A DNA stretch of 64,000 nucleotides, from NCBI RefSeq assembly GCF_034675905.1, contig NZ_JAUCCV010000010.1, forward strand, positions 496,001 through 560,000. The letters are read 5' to 3'. Below, in pieces: positions 43,350 through 51,962 of the stretch. Within the stretch, counting starts at the first letter, position 1; each line of letters starts with the position of its first letter. This DNA comes from Castellaniella sp034675905 (GTDB lineage Bacteria; Pseudomonadota; Gammaproteobacteria; Burkholderiales; Burkholderiaceae_B). A program made the position numbers and the translations under genes. A model generated the notes under the pieces. That model worked only from the letters and a program-made list of their open reading frames with translations, was not told the origin of the DNA and made no database searches.

Positions 43350-44164
43350 CCTCCGCTCGTGATGTCTGGGTGATCGGCGATGTGCAAGGCTGCGCCGGCG
43401 CACTACGAGCGCTGCTGGCGCAGCCGGAACTCGCCCGACCCGATACGGAAATCTGGTTTGCCGGCGACCTGGTCAACCGGGGGCCGGATTCCCTGGGCGC
43501 CCTGCGCCTGATCCGCAGCCTGGGGACCAAAGCGCGTGCGATCCTGGGCAATCATGACCTGCACCTGCTGGCAGTCGTCGCCGGTGTGCGCAAGCAAGGT
43601 AAATCCGATACTTTGCAGGACATCCTGGATGCACCCGACCGGGATGAACTCATCACCTGGCTGCGCCATCGCCCGTTGATGGTGCGCGACTGCGGCCACG
43701 TCATGGTCCACGCCGGCATTCTGCCAGCCTGGACGCTGGACCAGGCCCAATCCCTGGCGCAGGAAATCGAATCCGCCCTGCAACAGGATGACTGGCCCCA
43801 GGCGGTCCATGATCTGTACGGCGAAGAACCCCTGCAATGGGATGACGCGCTGCGCGGACAAGCCCGCATGCGGGTCATCGTCAATGCCTTGACGCGGATG
43901 CGCGTCTGCCGCGCCGACGGCAGCATGGACTTCCGTCACAAGGGCGGCCCGGACGCAGGGCCGGAGCTGCAGCCCTGGTTTGACCTGCCGGGGCGCCGCG
44001 ACCTGGCCGAGCCGGTGGTGTTCGGCCACTGGTCGGCCCTGGGCCTGAATATCCGGCCCGACAGCATCTGCCTGGACACAGGGTGCGTCTGGGGGCGATC
44101 CCTGACCGCGCTGCGCCTGCGGGATCATCGCTTGATCCAGCAGGATTGCACGGATTGCCGTTAA
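43346..44164 (+). CDS. apaH: Symmetrical bis(5'-nucleosyl)-tetraphosphatase (Ap4A hydrolase)
   Basis: Splits Ap4A into two ADP and can remove Np4 caps from RNA. It is a calcineurin-type phosphoesterase: VIGDVQGC, WFAGDLVNRGPDS, GNHDLHLL, MVHAGILPAW, and VFGHWSALG. It is 272 aa. I chose ATG 43346, within the ATGA overlap with lptG. Its stop codon overlaps that of the convergent acyltransferase gene in a shared TTAA. Confidence 0.95.
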   Translation: MTSARDVWVIGDVQGCAGALRALLAQPELARPDTEIWFAGDLVNRGPDSLGALRLIRSLGTKARAILGNHDLHLLAVVAGVRKQGKSDTLQDILDAPDRDELITWLRHRPLMVRDCGHVMVHAGILPAWTLDQAQSLAQEIESALQQDDWPQAVHDLYGEEPLQWDDALRGQARMRVIVNALTRMRVCRADGSMDFRHKGGPDAGPELQPWFDLPGRRDLAEPVVFGHWSALGLNIRPDSICLDTGCVWGRSLTALRLRDHRLIQQDCTDCR

Positions 44165-44910
44165 GCGCCTGAACCTGCCACGGCCCGCCGCACGGCCGCA
44201 TGCGCCTGATGCGCCAACTGACTGCGATCCAGATGCGCGGCCGGAGCGATCGGCGGCAGGAATTCACATTCCACCGTCACGTCCCAGGCCCCCAGCAAGA
44301 ACCACAGGTTTGCAGCCAAGGTCTGGTCCCCGACAAACGCCAGTTCGGGAGCGCGCCACCCGCGCCGTAAAAACCGCAAAGCCACGGGCTGCACAGGGAC
44401 GGCGTCCTGCACGGCAGCCTCGAACAGCCCCGCATGAAAGGCCAGGATATCCTGGCCATCCGTCGTCGTGCCCTCGGGAAACAGGCCGACCACATCACCC
44501 TGTTGGAAACAGGCGCTGATCTGCCGCCCCGCTTCGCGGACCGCCTGGCGATGCCTGCGGTCGATGAACAGCGTGCCCGCCCAGGCGACCAGCAGGCCGA
44601 TCACCGGCCAGCGCCGGATATCGCTTTTGGCGACGAAAGACGTGGTGCGCACCCGATTGAGGACAAAGATATCCACCCAGGACACATGATTGGCCGCCCA
44701 CAGGACGGCGCCCTGCAGCATGGGTTCGCCCTGGACGCGCACCCGCACGCCGCACAGGATCAGCAAGCACCGGGACCAGCCGCCGACGACGGCGCGCCGC
44801 CGGGTTCGGCTTAATAAAGGGAACACCAGCAATTCTGTGAGCAGACCCAGCAGGATCCATGCCAGGACCAGCATCAAGCGAAACAGGAACAGCAATAGCG
44901 CCATGGGCAT
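44161..44910 (-). CDS. 1-acyl-sn-glycerol-3-phosphate acyltransferase-like (PlsC family)
   Basis: Phospholipid or lyso-lipid acyltransferase of 249 aa with an N-terminal membrane segment (about 4-31). The catalytic motif is NHVSWVD (His75, Asp80) and the phosphate-binding motif FPEGTTTDG lies near 143-151. It could be PlsC itself or an ornithine-lipid-type acyltransferase (OlsA-like); the sequence alone does not decide. Confidence 0.87.
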   Translation of the reverse strand: MPMALLLFLFRLMLVLAWILLGLLTELLVFPLLSRTRRRAVVGGWSRCLLILCGVRVRVQGEPMLQGAVLWAANHVSWVDIFVLNRVRTTSFVAKSDIRRWPVIGLLVAWAGTLFIDRRHRQAVREAGRQISACFQQGDVVGLFPEGTTTDGQDILAFHAGLFEAAVQDAVPVQPVALRFLRRGWRAPELAFVGDQTLAANLWFLLGAWDVTVECEFLPPIAPAAHLDRSQLAHQAHAAVRRAVAGSGA

Positions 44911-44999
44911 CCTTATGCCCGGCCAGCCCAGGCAACGCCGCCCATCATACCTGCTGCCCGCCGGCCCGCAAGGCGTGGCGCCGGCTGCCTAGCAGCGGC

Positions 45000-45443
45000 C
45001 TAGCGCCGCACACTGACCCCGGCGAGATCACTCGCCCCGCCGACGTGGCCCGACTGCTGATCCAGATAGCGCTGCAGGATGACGGCTGCCGCCATGGCGT
45101 CGTCCGGGACGTTCGAGCCCAGAATCTGCTGGGCTTCCAGGCTGGATCCGCGCTCGTCGACCAATTCGACCTGTACGCGAAAGCGCCCTTCCAGTTGATG
45201 CGCAAAGCGGCGGCTGTGCTGCGAAGCGGGCTGTTCCTCGCCATCCAGCGTCAGAGGCAGGCCGACCACCACCCGATCCGGCTGCCACTCGTCCAGCAGC
45301 GCCTGAACCTGGGTGAAGCGCTGTTCGCGTGTGGCTGGCGTCAGGATGCACAAGGGCCGGGCCTGCGCCGTCAGCGTATTGCCCAACGCCACGCCGATTT
45401 TCTTCAGTCCGAAATCGAAAGCCAGCAGGACGTCTTCAGGCAT
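45000..45443 (-). CDS. ruvX: RuvX/YqgF RNase H-fold nuclease
   Basis: Putative Holliday junction resolvase, also implicated in pre-16S rRNA processing. LLAFDFGLKKIGVALG carries Asp10, GLPLTLDGEE follows, then VDERGSSLEA, and a C-terminal DDAMAAAVILQRYL. It is 147 aa. It overlaps the yqgE end by eight bases, the usual yqgE-yqgF pairing. Confidence 0.93.
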   Translation of the reverse strand: MPEDVLLAFDFGLKKIGVALGNTLTAQARPLCILTPATREQRFTQVQALLDEWQPDRVVVGLPLTLDGEEQPASQHSRRFAHQLEGRFRVQVELVDERGSSLEAQQILGSNVPDDAMAAAVILQRYLDQQSGHVGGASDLAGVSVRR

Positions 45444-46032
45444 GGCCGACATCACTGGCCAGCATGGACGAGCGAATACCCAGCTGGGCCAGTGCGGCAT
45501 CGTAGCGCTGCTCGGCCGGCGTACCGAACAGGATATCGTTGGAAGCCAGGACATTGAGCCAGGCATTACGGGACAGTTCGTCTTCCAGTTGGCCCGCGCC
45601 CCACCCTGCATATCCCAGCGTCACCAACAGATGCGCGGGGCCATGGCCGGCGGCGACATCCTGCAGCACGTCGCGGGACGTGGTCAGCGCCACGTCTTCG
45701 CCCAAGGGGATGCTGGAGCTGTATTCCCCCCTGGGGACATGCAGCACGAAACCCCTATCGGTCTGCACCGGCCCGCCGAAAAAGACGGGTGATTCACGGA
45801 CCGGGCCGATTTCCAGGGACAGCGGCAGATCGATGCGCTGCAGCAGATCGCCGATCGTCAGATCGGTGGGGCGATTCACCACCAGGCCCAGCGCCCCATG
45901 TTCGGTGTGTTCGCAGACATAGATCACGGTATTGGCCAGTTCACCGGACACCATGCCCGGCATGGCCAGCAGGAACTGCCGGGACAGATCGATCCGCGAA
46001 TGGGTGTCAGAATCATGCGTTTCCGTCTTCAT
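45436..46032 (-). CDS. YqgE/AlgH family protein
   Basis: A 198-aa protein of the UPF0301 family. LAMPGMVSGELANTVIYVCEH, GALGLVVNRPTDL, VFFGGPVQTDRGFVLH and GYAGWGAGQLEDEL are diagnostic. AlgH affects alginate genes in Pseudomonas, but the biochemical activity is unknown. It is coupled to ruvX and lies 45 bp after the rubredoxin gene. I chose ATG 46032 (MKTETHDSD), preceded by GGAG. Confidence 0.93.
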   Translation of the reverse strand: MKTETHDSDTHSRIDLSRQFLLAMPGMVSGELANTVIYVCEHTEHGALGLVVNRPTDLTIGDLLQRIDLPLSLEIGPVRESPVFFGGPVQTDRGFVLHVPRGEYSSSIPLGEDVALTTSRDVLQDVAAGHGPAHLLVTLGYAGWGAGQLEDELSRNAWLNVLASNDILFGTPAEQRYDAALAQLGIRSSMLASDVGHA

Positions 46033-46077
46033 GGCAGTCTCCTGAAAACCGGCCGTCAGGCCCATGCGACTAGAGTA

Positions 46078-46242
46078 TCAGATCTCGATCAATTCGAAGT
46101 CTTCTTTACGAGCTCCGCATTCCGGACACACCCAGTTCGGCGGCACATCCTCCCACCGGGTGCCCGGCGCGATGCCGTCCTCCGGAAAGCCGGCCGCCTC
46201 GTCGTAGATCCAGCCGCAAATCAGACACATCCAGGTCCGCAT
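46078..46242 (-). CDS. Rubredoxin
   Basis: A 54-aa one-iron electron carrier. Iron is held by CLICG (residues 6-10) and CPECG (39-43); WIYDEAAGFPEDGIAPGTRW is the conserved linker. ATG 46242 (MRTWMCLICGW) gives the standard size. The order rubredoxin-yqgE-ruvX is common in Burkholderiales. It is divergent from the thiD-like gene. Confidence 0.97.
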   Translation of the reverse strand: MRTWMCLICGWIYDEAAGFPEDGIAPGTRWEDVPPNWVCPECGARKEDFELIEI

Positions 46243-46355
46243 GACAATCCCAACCTTGCAACAGGCCCGTCCGGTCATCGGCAGGCCGCATCCATTAGAA
46301 TGGATGCCATAGTACCTAATCCGCCGGCGGCATTGCCGGCCAGTCGTCTGCACCC

Positions 46356-47165
46356 ATGGCCTCGCCCCTCGTCTCTACACTCTCCCTGCCCCTGATTCTC
46401 GGCCCTTTCGACCCGAGCGGCGCCAGTAACCTGCCGATCGATGCGGTCATCTGCGCCCGGCTGGGCCTGCACGCCGGATCGGTGGCGACGGCCATCCATA
46501 TCCAGGACACGAGCGGCACGGAATCCATCCAAAGACTATCGCCCGAACTGATCGACGATCAGGCCCGCTGCCTGCTGGAAGACATGGCGATCGGCGCCCT
46601 GAAGATCGGACCGCAATACGATCCGGAAACCATCGCGGTGCTGGCGCAGATCGTCGCCGACTACAGCGCCCTGCCCCTGGTGCTGCACCTGACGGCCCCG
46701 CCGCAGGTCCAGGACCTGGACGATCTGGACCCCGAAGACACGCTCAGCGCACAGCTGGACTTGCTGGTGCCCCAGGCGCGGATGGTCGTCGTCGACGCCG
46801 CATTGCCGGAACAATGGGCCAGCCAGGGCCTGCTGTCCGCCACGGGGGCCGACGATCCCATCCAGGCGCTGCTGGAACTGGGCGCAGACTACGTGCTGTG
46901 CAGCAACGCGGCCCTGAGCCCGGACCTGAACGGCCTGTCGCTGCACGCCCAAGACCAGGCCAGCCGCCGCTGGCCCTGGTCGCCATCGCTGGTGCGGGCC
47001 AGCGACAGCGACAGCCTGCTGGCCACCGCCCTGACCTGCCTGCTGGCCCGAGGCCTGGACCCGGCCGAAGCCGCCCAGCAAGCCATCACCACGGCTGCCG
47101 CCATGACTGAACACGCATTCCATCCCGGCATGGGCCAGCACATTCTGCAACACGCCGCCACATGA
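46356..47165 (+). CDS. ThiD-like kinase homologue lacking catalytic motifs
   Basis: A 269-aa ribokinase-fold protein related to hydroxymethylpyrimidine (phosphate) kinases by its start (PLILGPFDPSGASNLPIDA), the strand YVLCSNAAL, and its place before thiE. The substrate loop normally read as GGAGIQAD is changed to SGASNLPID, and the C-terminal anion-hole loop, usually G-x-G-C/T, reads RASDSDSLLATAL. It may be inactive, regulatory, or act on something else. It overlaps thiE by ATGA. No THI box is seen upstream. Confidence 0.7.
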   Translation: MASPLVSTLSLPLILGPFDPSGASNLPIDAVICARLGLHAGSVATAIHIQDTSGTESIQRLSPELIDDQARCLLEDMAIGALKIGPQYDPETIAVLAQIVADYSALPLVLHLTAPPQVQDLDDLDPEDTLSAQLDLLVPQARMVVVDAALPEQWASQGLLSATGADDPIQALLELGADYVLCSNAALSPDLNGLSLHAQDQASRRWPWSPSLVRASDSDSLLATALTCLLARGLDPAEAAQQAITTAAAMTEHAFHPGMGQHILQHAAT

Positions 47166-47803
47166 ACCACCCACGCTTTCCTCGCGGCCTGTATGGGGTC
47201 ACGCCCGACTGGGCCGATACCGGCCGGCTGCTGGCCGCCATCGAACAGGCCCACGCCGGCGGCATGCAGGCGCTGCAATGGCGGCGCAAGCACGGTTCCG
47301 CCGGCGAGCGCCGCGCTCAGGCCGCTGCCGTGCGCGATCTCTGCCTGCGCCTGCAGCTGCCCCTGATCATCAACGACGACTGGCGGCTGGCCGCCGACCT
47401 GGGCGCCGACGGCGTGCACCTGGGCAAAGACGACGCCGCCATCTCCCTCGTCCGCCAGACATTGGGACCGGACGCGCTGATCGGCTGTTCCTGCTACGAC
47501 CAGCCCGAACTGGCGCGCCGGCACCTGCAAGACGGGGTAGACTACATCGCCTTCGGTGCGCTGTATCCCTCGGCCGTCAAACCGGATGCCGTCCGCGCCA
47601 CACTGGACCATGTCCGCGCCGGACGGCGCTTGGCGGACCAGCATACGCCCCACCCAGCTGTCGTGGCCATCGGCGGCATCGGCCCCGACAACGCCGCCCC
47701 CGTCATCCAGGCCGGGGCGGACAGCATTGCCGTGATCAGCGCCCTATTCGAAGCTGCCGACGTCCGCGACGCCGCCCGCCGCTGCAGCGCGCTGTTTTCC
47801 TGA
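47162..47803 (+). CDS. thiE: Thiamine-phosphate synthase
   Basis: Joins HMP-PP and the thiazole phosphate to thiamine phosphate. It is a TIM barrel with LQWRRKHG, LIINDDWRLAADLGADGVHLG, GCSCYDQPE, DYIAFGALYPSAVKP and VAIGGIGPDNAAPV. It is 213 aa. It is translationally coupled to the thiD-like gene and followed by hemL after 23 bp. Confidence 0.94.
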   Translation: MNHPRFPRGLYGVTPDWADTGRLLAAIEQAHAGGMQALQWRRKHGSAGERRAQAAAVRDLCLRLQLPLIINDDWRLAADLGADGVHLGKDDAAISLVRQTLGPDALIGCSCYDQPELARRHLQDGVDYIAFGALYPSAVKPDAVRATLDHVRAGRRLADQHTPHPAVVAIGGIGPDNAAPVIQAGADSIAVISALFEAADVRDAARRCSALFS

Positions 47804-47826
47804 TCCTTTCATATCGGAACCGATCC

Positions 47827-49113
47827 ATGTCCCGCAATACCGAACTGTTCGAACGCGCCAGCCGCGCCATCCCCGGCGGTGTGAATTCCCCCGTCCGCGC
47901 CTTCCGCTCAGTCGGCGGCACCCCGCCCTTCATCCAGCGGGCGCAAGGTCCCTATCTGTGGGACGCCGAAGGCGCCCGCTACATCGATTACATCGGCTCC
48001 TGGGGTCCGGCCATCCTGGGTCATGCCGATCCCGAAGTGGTGCGGGCCGTGCAGGCAGCCGCCGAAGGCGGTCTGTCCTTCGGCGCGCCGACCGAAGCCG
48101 AAATCCAGATCGCGGAAGCCATCATCGACCGCATCCCTTCCATCGAGCAGGTGCGTCTGGTCAGCTCGGGCACCGAAGCCACGATGTCCGCCATCCGCCT
48201 GGCACGAGGCCACACGGGCCGCCACAAGATCATCAAGTTCGAGGGCTGCTATCACGGCCATTCGGACAGCCTGCTGGTCAAGGCCGGGTCGGGCATGCTG
48301 ACCTTCGGCAATCCGTCTTCGGCCGGCGTCCCCCCGGAATTCGTACAGCACACCCTCGTGCTGGATTACAACGACCTGGTCGCTGTCGAGACCGCCTTTG
48401 CACAATACCCGGATGAGATCGCCTGCATCATCGTCGAACCCATCGCCGGCAACATGAATCTGGTGCGCCCGGCGCCCGGCTTCCTGGAAGGACTGCGCAC
48501 GCTGTGCAGCCGGTACGGCGCCCTGCTGATCTTTGACGAAGTCATGACCGGGCTGCGCGTCGGACCGCAAGGCATGCAAGGACTGTGCGGCATCACGCCG
48601 GATCTGACGACGTTGGCGAAGATCATCGGCGGCGGCATGCCGGTGGGCGCCTTCGGCGGCCGCACCGAGATCATGGCCGACATCGCCCCCCTGGGTGCGG
48701 TCTACCAGGCCGGCACCCTGTCGGGCAACCCGGTCGCCGTCGCGGCAGGGCTGGTGACGCTGCGCCGTCTGGCCGAACCCGGTTTTTACGAACGGCTGCA
48801 TGCGCAGACCGGCAAGCTCATCCAAGGCCTGATCGACTGCGCCCGCCGCCACGGCGTGCCATTCAGCGGCGACTGGCAAGGCGGACTGTTCGGCATCTAC
48901 TTCCGCGACAGCATTCCGACCAGCCTGGCCGACGTCTCCGCCTGCGATCAGGATGCCTTCAAACGCTTCTTTCACGGCATGCTGGATGCCGGCGTGCACT
49001 TTGCGCCCTCCGCCTTCGAAGCGGGCTTTGTGTCCAGCACGCACGACGACGCCGTCATCCAGGAAACACTGACCGTCGCGGACCGTGTCTTTGCAGAGCT
49101 GGCGGCGAATTAA
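47827..49113 (+). CDS. hemL: Glutamate-1-semialdehyde 2,1-aminomutase
   Basis: PLP enzyme making 5-aminolevulinate for haem. The PLP lysine is Lys265 in TTLAKIIGGGMPVGAFGG. GGVNSPVRAFRSVGG, VSSGTEATMSAIRLARG and IFDEVMTGLRV are typical. It is 428 aa from ATG 47827 (MSRNTELFERA). The thiD-like/thiE/hemL order is frequent in related genomes. Confidence 0.97.
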   Translation: MSRNTELFERASRAIPGGVNSPVRAFRSVGGTPPFIQRAQGPYLWDAEGARYIDYIGSWGPAILGHADPEVVRAVQAAAEGGLSFGAPTEAEIQIAEAIIDRIPSIEQVRLVSSGTEATMSAIRLARGHTGRHKIIKFEGCYHGHSDSLLVKAGSGMLTFGNPSSAGVPPEFVQHTLVLDYNDLVAVETAFAQYPDEIACIIVEPIAGNMNLVRPAPGFLEGLRTLCSRYGALLIFDEVMTGLRVGPQGMQGLCGITPDLTTLAKIIGGGMPVGAFGGRTEIMADIAPLGAVYQAGTLSGNPVAVAAGLVTLRRLAEPGFYERLHAQTGKLIQGLIDCARRHGVPFSGDWQGGLFGIYFRDSIPTSLADVSACDQDAFKRFFHGMLDAGVHFAPSAFEAGFVSSTHDDAVIQETLTVADRVFAELAAN

Positions 49114-49220
49114 TACGAACTTCAAATTACTTGACCCAGAACAAAGACGCGCAGGCATTCGACCCCTAAACTAAGTCTGTCATCCACAACAACGGCCGCC
49201 CGGCGGCCCAAGGGCGCGTC

Positions 49221-49751
49221 ATGACCGACTACACCAACTACGCCGCCACGCAACACCCTGCCGTTGCATTGGACTTCCCCGACCTGGAAACCCGCACCAC
49301 CGGGCAGGAACCCGCCGACATCCGTCTGTGGCTGCGCATGCTCAGCTGCTGCACACTGATCGAAAACGAAGTGCGCAGCCGCCTGCGCAGCGAATTCCAG
49401 ACGACGCTGCCGCGCTTCGACCTGATGTCGCAGCTCACCCACGCCCCAAAGGGCCTGAAAATGAGCGAACTCTCGCGCCTGATGATGGTCACCAACGGCA
49501 ACATCACCGGCATCACCGACCAGCTGGAAAAAGACGGCCTGGTCGAACGCATGAAAGACGACGGCGACCGGCGCAGTTCCTTGATCCGCCTGACGCTGAA
49601 AGGCCGCCGCCACCATCGCCGCATGCAGCGCGCGCACGAATCCTGGATCCAGGCGCTGGTAGGCGGCATGGCTCCGGCGGCACGCGGCGCCCTGTTCGAT
49701 CTGCTGGGCGATCTGAAGCAAACCACTTACGCGCGCCTGCCAGCCGTTTAA
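49221..49751 (+). CDS. MarR family transcriptional regulator
   Basis: A 176-aa winged-helix regulator. The recognition region is LKMSELSRLMMVTNGNITGI, with wing residues DDGDRRSSLIRLTLKG. The N-terminal 45 residues are an extension. The regulated gene is not evident: hemL lies upstream on the same strand and argJ follows. A terminator at 49822-49856 ends the unit. Confidence 0.9.
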   Translation: MTDYTNYAATQHPAVALDFPDLETRTTGQEPADIRLWLRMLSCCTLIENEVRSRLRSEFQTTLPRFDLMSQLTHAPKGLKMSELSRLMMVTNGNITGITDQLEKDGLVERMKDDGDRRSSLIRLTLKGRRHHRRMQRAHESWIQALVGGMAPAARGALFDLLGDLKQTTYARLPAV

Positions 49752-49821
49752 TACGTCGCATCCGCCGGCATGTGTCGCCTCAGGGTGACACCTTGCCCAG
49801 CCGGGGGCGTTGGTCCCAAGC

Positions 49822-49856
49822 ACCCCCATTCGTCATAGAATGGGGGTTTGCTTTTT
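49822..49856 (+). terminator. Rho-independent terminator after the marR gene
   Basis: Stem ACCCCCATTC / GAATGGGGGT with loop GTCATA, then TTGCTTTTTG. It lies 71 bp past the marR stop and before argJ. Confidence 0.8.
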
Positions 49857-49896
49857 GACCTCTACGCCCCCCAGACAATCCAGACGCACGATCACC

Positions 49897-51123
49897 ATGG
49901 CTATCAATTTGCACATTCCGGCGCGCGACGCCATTTTCCCTGTCGCAGGCATCCGTATCGGCACCGCTGAGGCCGGCATCCGCAAGGCCGGGCGCCGCGA
50001 CCTGACCGTGCTGCTGCTGGACGAAGGCGCCGCAGTGGCGGGCGTCTTCACGCGCAACCGCTTCCGTGCCGCCCCGGTCCAGGTCTGCGAGGCCCATCTG
50101 GCTGCCGGCCAGGGCATCCGCGCCCTGGTGATCAACACCGGCAATGCCAACGCGGGCACTGGCGCCTCGGGCCTGCAAGCAGCCCATGACACCTGCGCTG
50201 CGCTGGCGGGCCAGCTGCACGTACAAGCCGGCCAGATCCTGCCGTTTTCTACCGGCGTCATCCTGGAACCGCTGCCGGTGGACCGCCTGATCGCCGGGCT
50301 ACCCGCCGCCATCGCGGATGCGCAGGCTGAGCACTGGTTCGAGGCCGCGCATAGCATCATGACGACCGACACCCAGCCAAAGATCCATTCCCGGCGCCTG
50401 GATCTGGGCGGAGCCGCCGTCACCATCACCGGCATCAGCAAGGGCGCCGGCATGATCCGCCCCAATATGGCGACCATGCTGGGGTTCCTGGGCACAGACG
50501 CCGGCCTGGCGCCGGATCTGCTGCAAGCGCTGGCACGCCAGATCGCCGACCAGTCCTTCAACCGCATCACGGTCGACGGCGATACATCCACCAACGATTC
50601 CTTCATCATCCTGGCCACGGGCGCCAGCGGCGTGCAGATTGAATCCGCACAAGACCCGCGCTACGCCCCTCTGGCTCAGGCCCTGACGGATGCCGCCCGG
50701 GATCTGGCCCAGAAGATCGTGCGCGACGCCGAAGGCGCCACGAAATTCATGACCATCCGCATCGAGCAGGCGGCGACCACCGAAGAAGCCCTGAAGGTCG
50801 CTTACGCGATTGCGCATTCTCCCCTGGTCAAAACCGCTTTTTACGCCTCAGACCCCAATCTGGGCCGCATCCTGGCGGCCATCGGCTATGCCGGCATCGA
50901 CGATCTGGATGTCTCCAGGCTGACGCTGTGGCTGGGCGATGTGCAGGTCGCCTCTCAGGGCGGGCGCGACCCCGACTACCGCGAATCAGACGGCCAGCGC
51001 GTCATGGCCCAGGCCGAGATCCTGGTGCGCGTCGCCCTGGGGCGCGGCGACATCAGCGACACGGTGTACACCTGCGATTTTTCGCACGAATACGTCAGCA
51101 TCAACGCCGATTATCGATCCTGA
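49897..51123 (+). CDS. argJ: Bifunctional ornithine acetyltransferase / N-acetylglutamate synthase
   Basis: Recycles the acetyl group in arginine synthesis. It is an autoprocessing Ntn-type enzyme: the chain is cut before Thr193 in PNMATMLGFLGT. SIMTTDTQPK, SKGAGMIRP and TVDGDTSTNDSF are conserved. It is 408 aa from ATG 49897. Because argJ replaces argE/argA activity, the window implies a cyclic arginine pathway together with argC. Confidence 0.95.
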   Translation: MAINLHIPARDAIFPVAGIRIGTAEAGIRKAGRRDLTVLLLDEGAAVAGVFTRNRFRAAPVQVCEAHLAAGQGIRALVINTGNANAGTGASGLQAAHDTCAALAGQLHVQAGQILPFSTGVILEPLPVDRLIAGLPAAIADAQAEHWFEAAHSIMTTDTQPKIHSRRLDLGGAAVTITGISKGAGMIRPNMATMLGFLGTDAGLAPDLLQALARQIADQSFNRITVDGDTSTNDSFIILATGASGVQIESAQDPRYAPLAQALTDAARDLAQKIVRDAEGATKFMTIRIEQAATTEEALKVAYAIAHSPLVKTAFYASDPNLGRILAAIGYAGIDDLDVSRLTLWLGDVQVASQGGRDPDYRESDGQRVMAQAEILVRVALGRGDISDTVYTCDFSHEYVSINADYRS

Positions 51124-51145
51124 TACCCTGTTAGCCCAGATCCTC

Positions 51146-51175
51146 TTGATTTACAAACGGAATTCTGCAAAAATA
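51146..51175 (+). promoter_or_regulatory. Promoter candidate for rplU-rpmA
   Basis: TTGATT at 51146-51151, a 17-18 bp spacer, then an AAAAATA -10-like stretch. The match is only moderate, but it lies in the one AT-rich patch of the 176-bp gap before rplU. Confidence 0.35.
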
Positions 51176-51299
51176 ACGGGCTTGGTCCCGCTTTTAACAG
51201 AGCTGGGCCGTTTTTGGCATCCCCGGCATTTTGAATTTGGCGGATCGTTTCTGATGAAACGCCCGTTGATTGCCGGTCATTTTTTCACAGGGAATCCCC

Positions 51300-51611
51300 A
51301 TGTACGCGGTCATAAAAACCGGCGGCAAACAGTATCGTGTTTGCGCTGGCCAAAAACTGAAAATCGAACAGATACCGGCTGACATTGGGCAAGAAATCTC
51401 GCTTGACCAGGTGTTGTCGGTCGGCGAAGGCGAAACGCTGAAAATCGGCACGCCCTTCGTCGCTGGCGCTGCGGTCAAAGCCACCGTTCTTGCACAAGGC
51501 CGTCACGACAAGGTCAAAATCTTCAAGATGCGCCGTCGCAAGCACTACCAGAAGCACCAAGGGCATCGTCAGAACTACACCGAAATCCGCATCGACGCCG
51601 TTGCGGCCTGA
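51300..51611 (+). CDS. rplU: 50S ribosomal protein L21
   Basis: A 103-aa protein beginning MYAVIKTGGKQYRV, with KIFKMRRRKHYQKHQGHRQ in its basic loop. ATG 51300 follows an AGGGAA site. It is first in the conserved rplU-rpmA-obgE-proB order. Confidence 0.98.
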   Translation: MYAVIKTGGKQYRVCAGQKLKIEQIPADIGQEISLDQVLSVGEGETLKIGTPFVAGAAVKATVLAQGRHDKVKIFKMRRRKHYQKHQGHRQNYTEIRIDAVAA

Positions 51612-51631
51612 TACGGTCAAGGAGCACACTC

Positions 51632-51892
51632 ATGGCACACAAAAAAGGCGGCGGCTCAACTCGTAACGGCCGCGATTCAGAATCAAAACGACTGGGCGTG
51701 AAGGTCTACGGCGGCCAGGCGATCCTGGCTGGCGGCATCATCGTCCGTCAGCGCGGCACGCAGTTCCACCCCGGCGTGAACGTCGGCATCGGCAAGGACC
51801 ACACCCTGTTCTCCCTGGTGGATGGCACGGTGCAGTTCTCGATCAAGGGTGCGCTGAACAAGCGAACCGTCTCGGTCGACGCGGTCAATTAA
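51632..51892 (+). CDS. rpmA: 50S ribosomal protein L27
   Basis: An 86-aa protein with MAHKKGGGSTRNGRDS, VKVYGGQAILAGGIIVRQRG and KDHTLFSLVDG. Its N-terminus reaches the peptidyl transferase centre. AAGGAG lies before the ATG. It is 20 bp after rplU and followed by a terminator. Confidence 0.98.
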   Translation: MAHKKGGGSTRNGRDSESKRLGVKVYGGQAILAGGIIVRQRGTQFHPGVNVGIGKDHTLFSLVDGTVQFSIKGALNKRTVSVDAVN

Positions 51893-51911
51893 TCACCGCA
51901 TCAAACCGAGA

Positions 51912-51945
51912 AAAGGCCCTGCTCTCCGGCAGGGTCTTTTTTTTC
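51912..51945 (+). terminator. Rho-independent terminator between rpmA and obgE
   Basis: Stem CCCTGC / GCAGGG (51917-51922 and 51929-51934) followed by TCTTTTTTTT. It lies about 25 bp after rpmA and only 18 bp before the obgE start, so obgE expression depends on read-through or on a start site inside the hairpin region. Confidence 0.85.
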
Positions 51946-51962
51946 ATTAGAATGTATTCATC

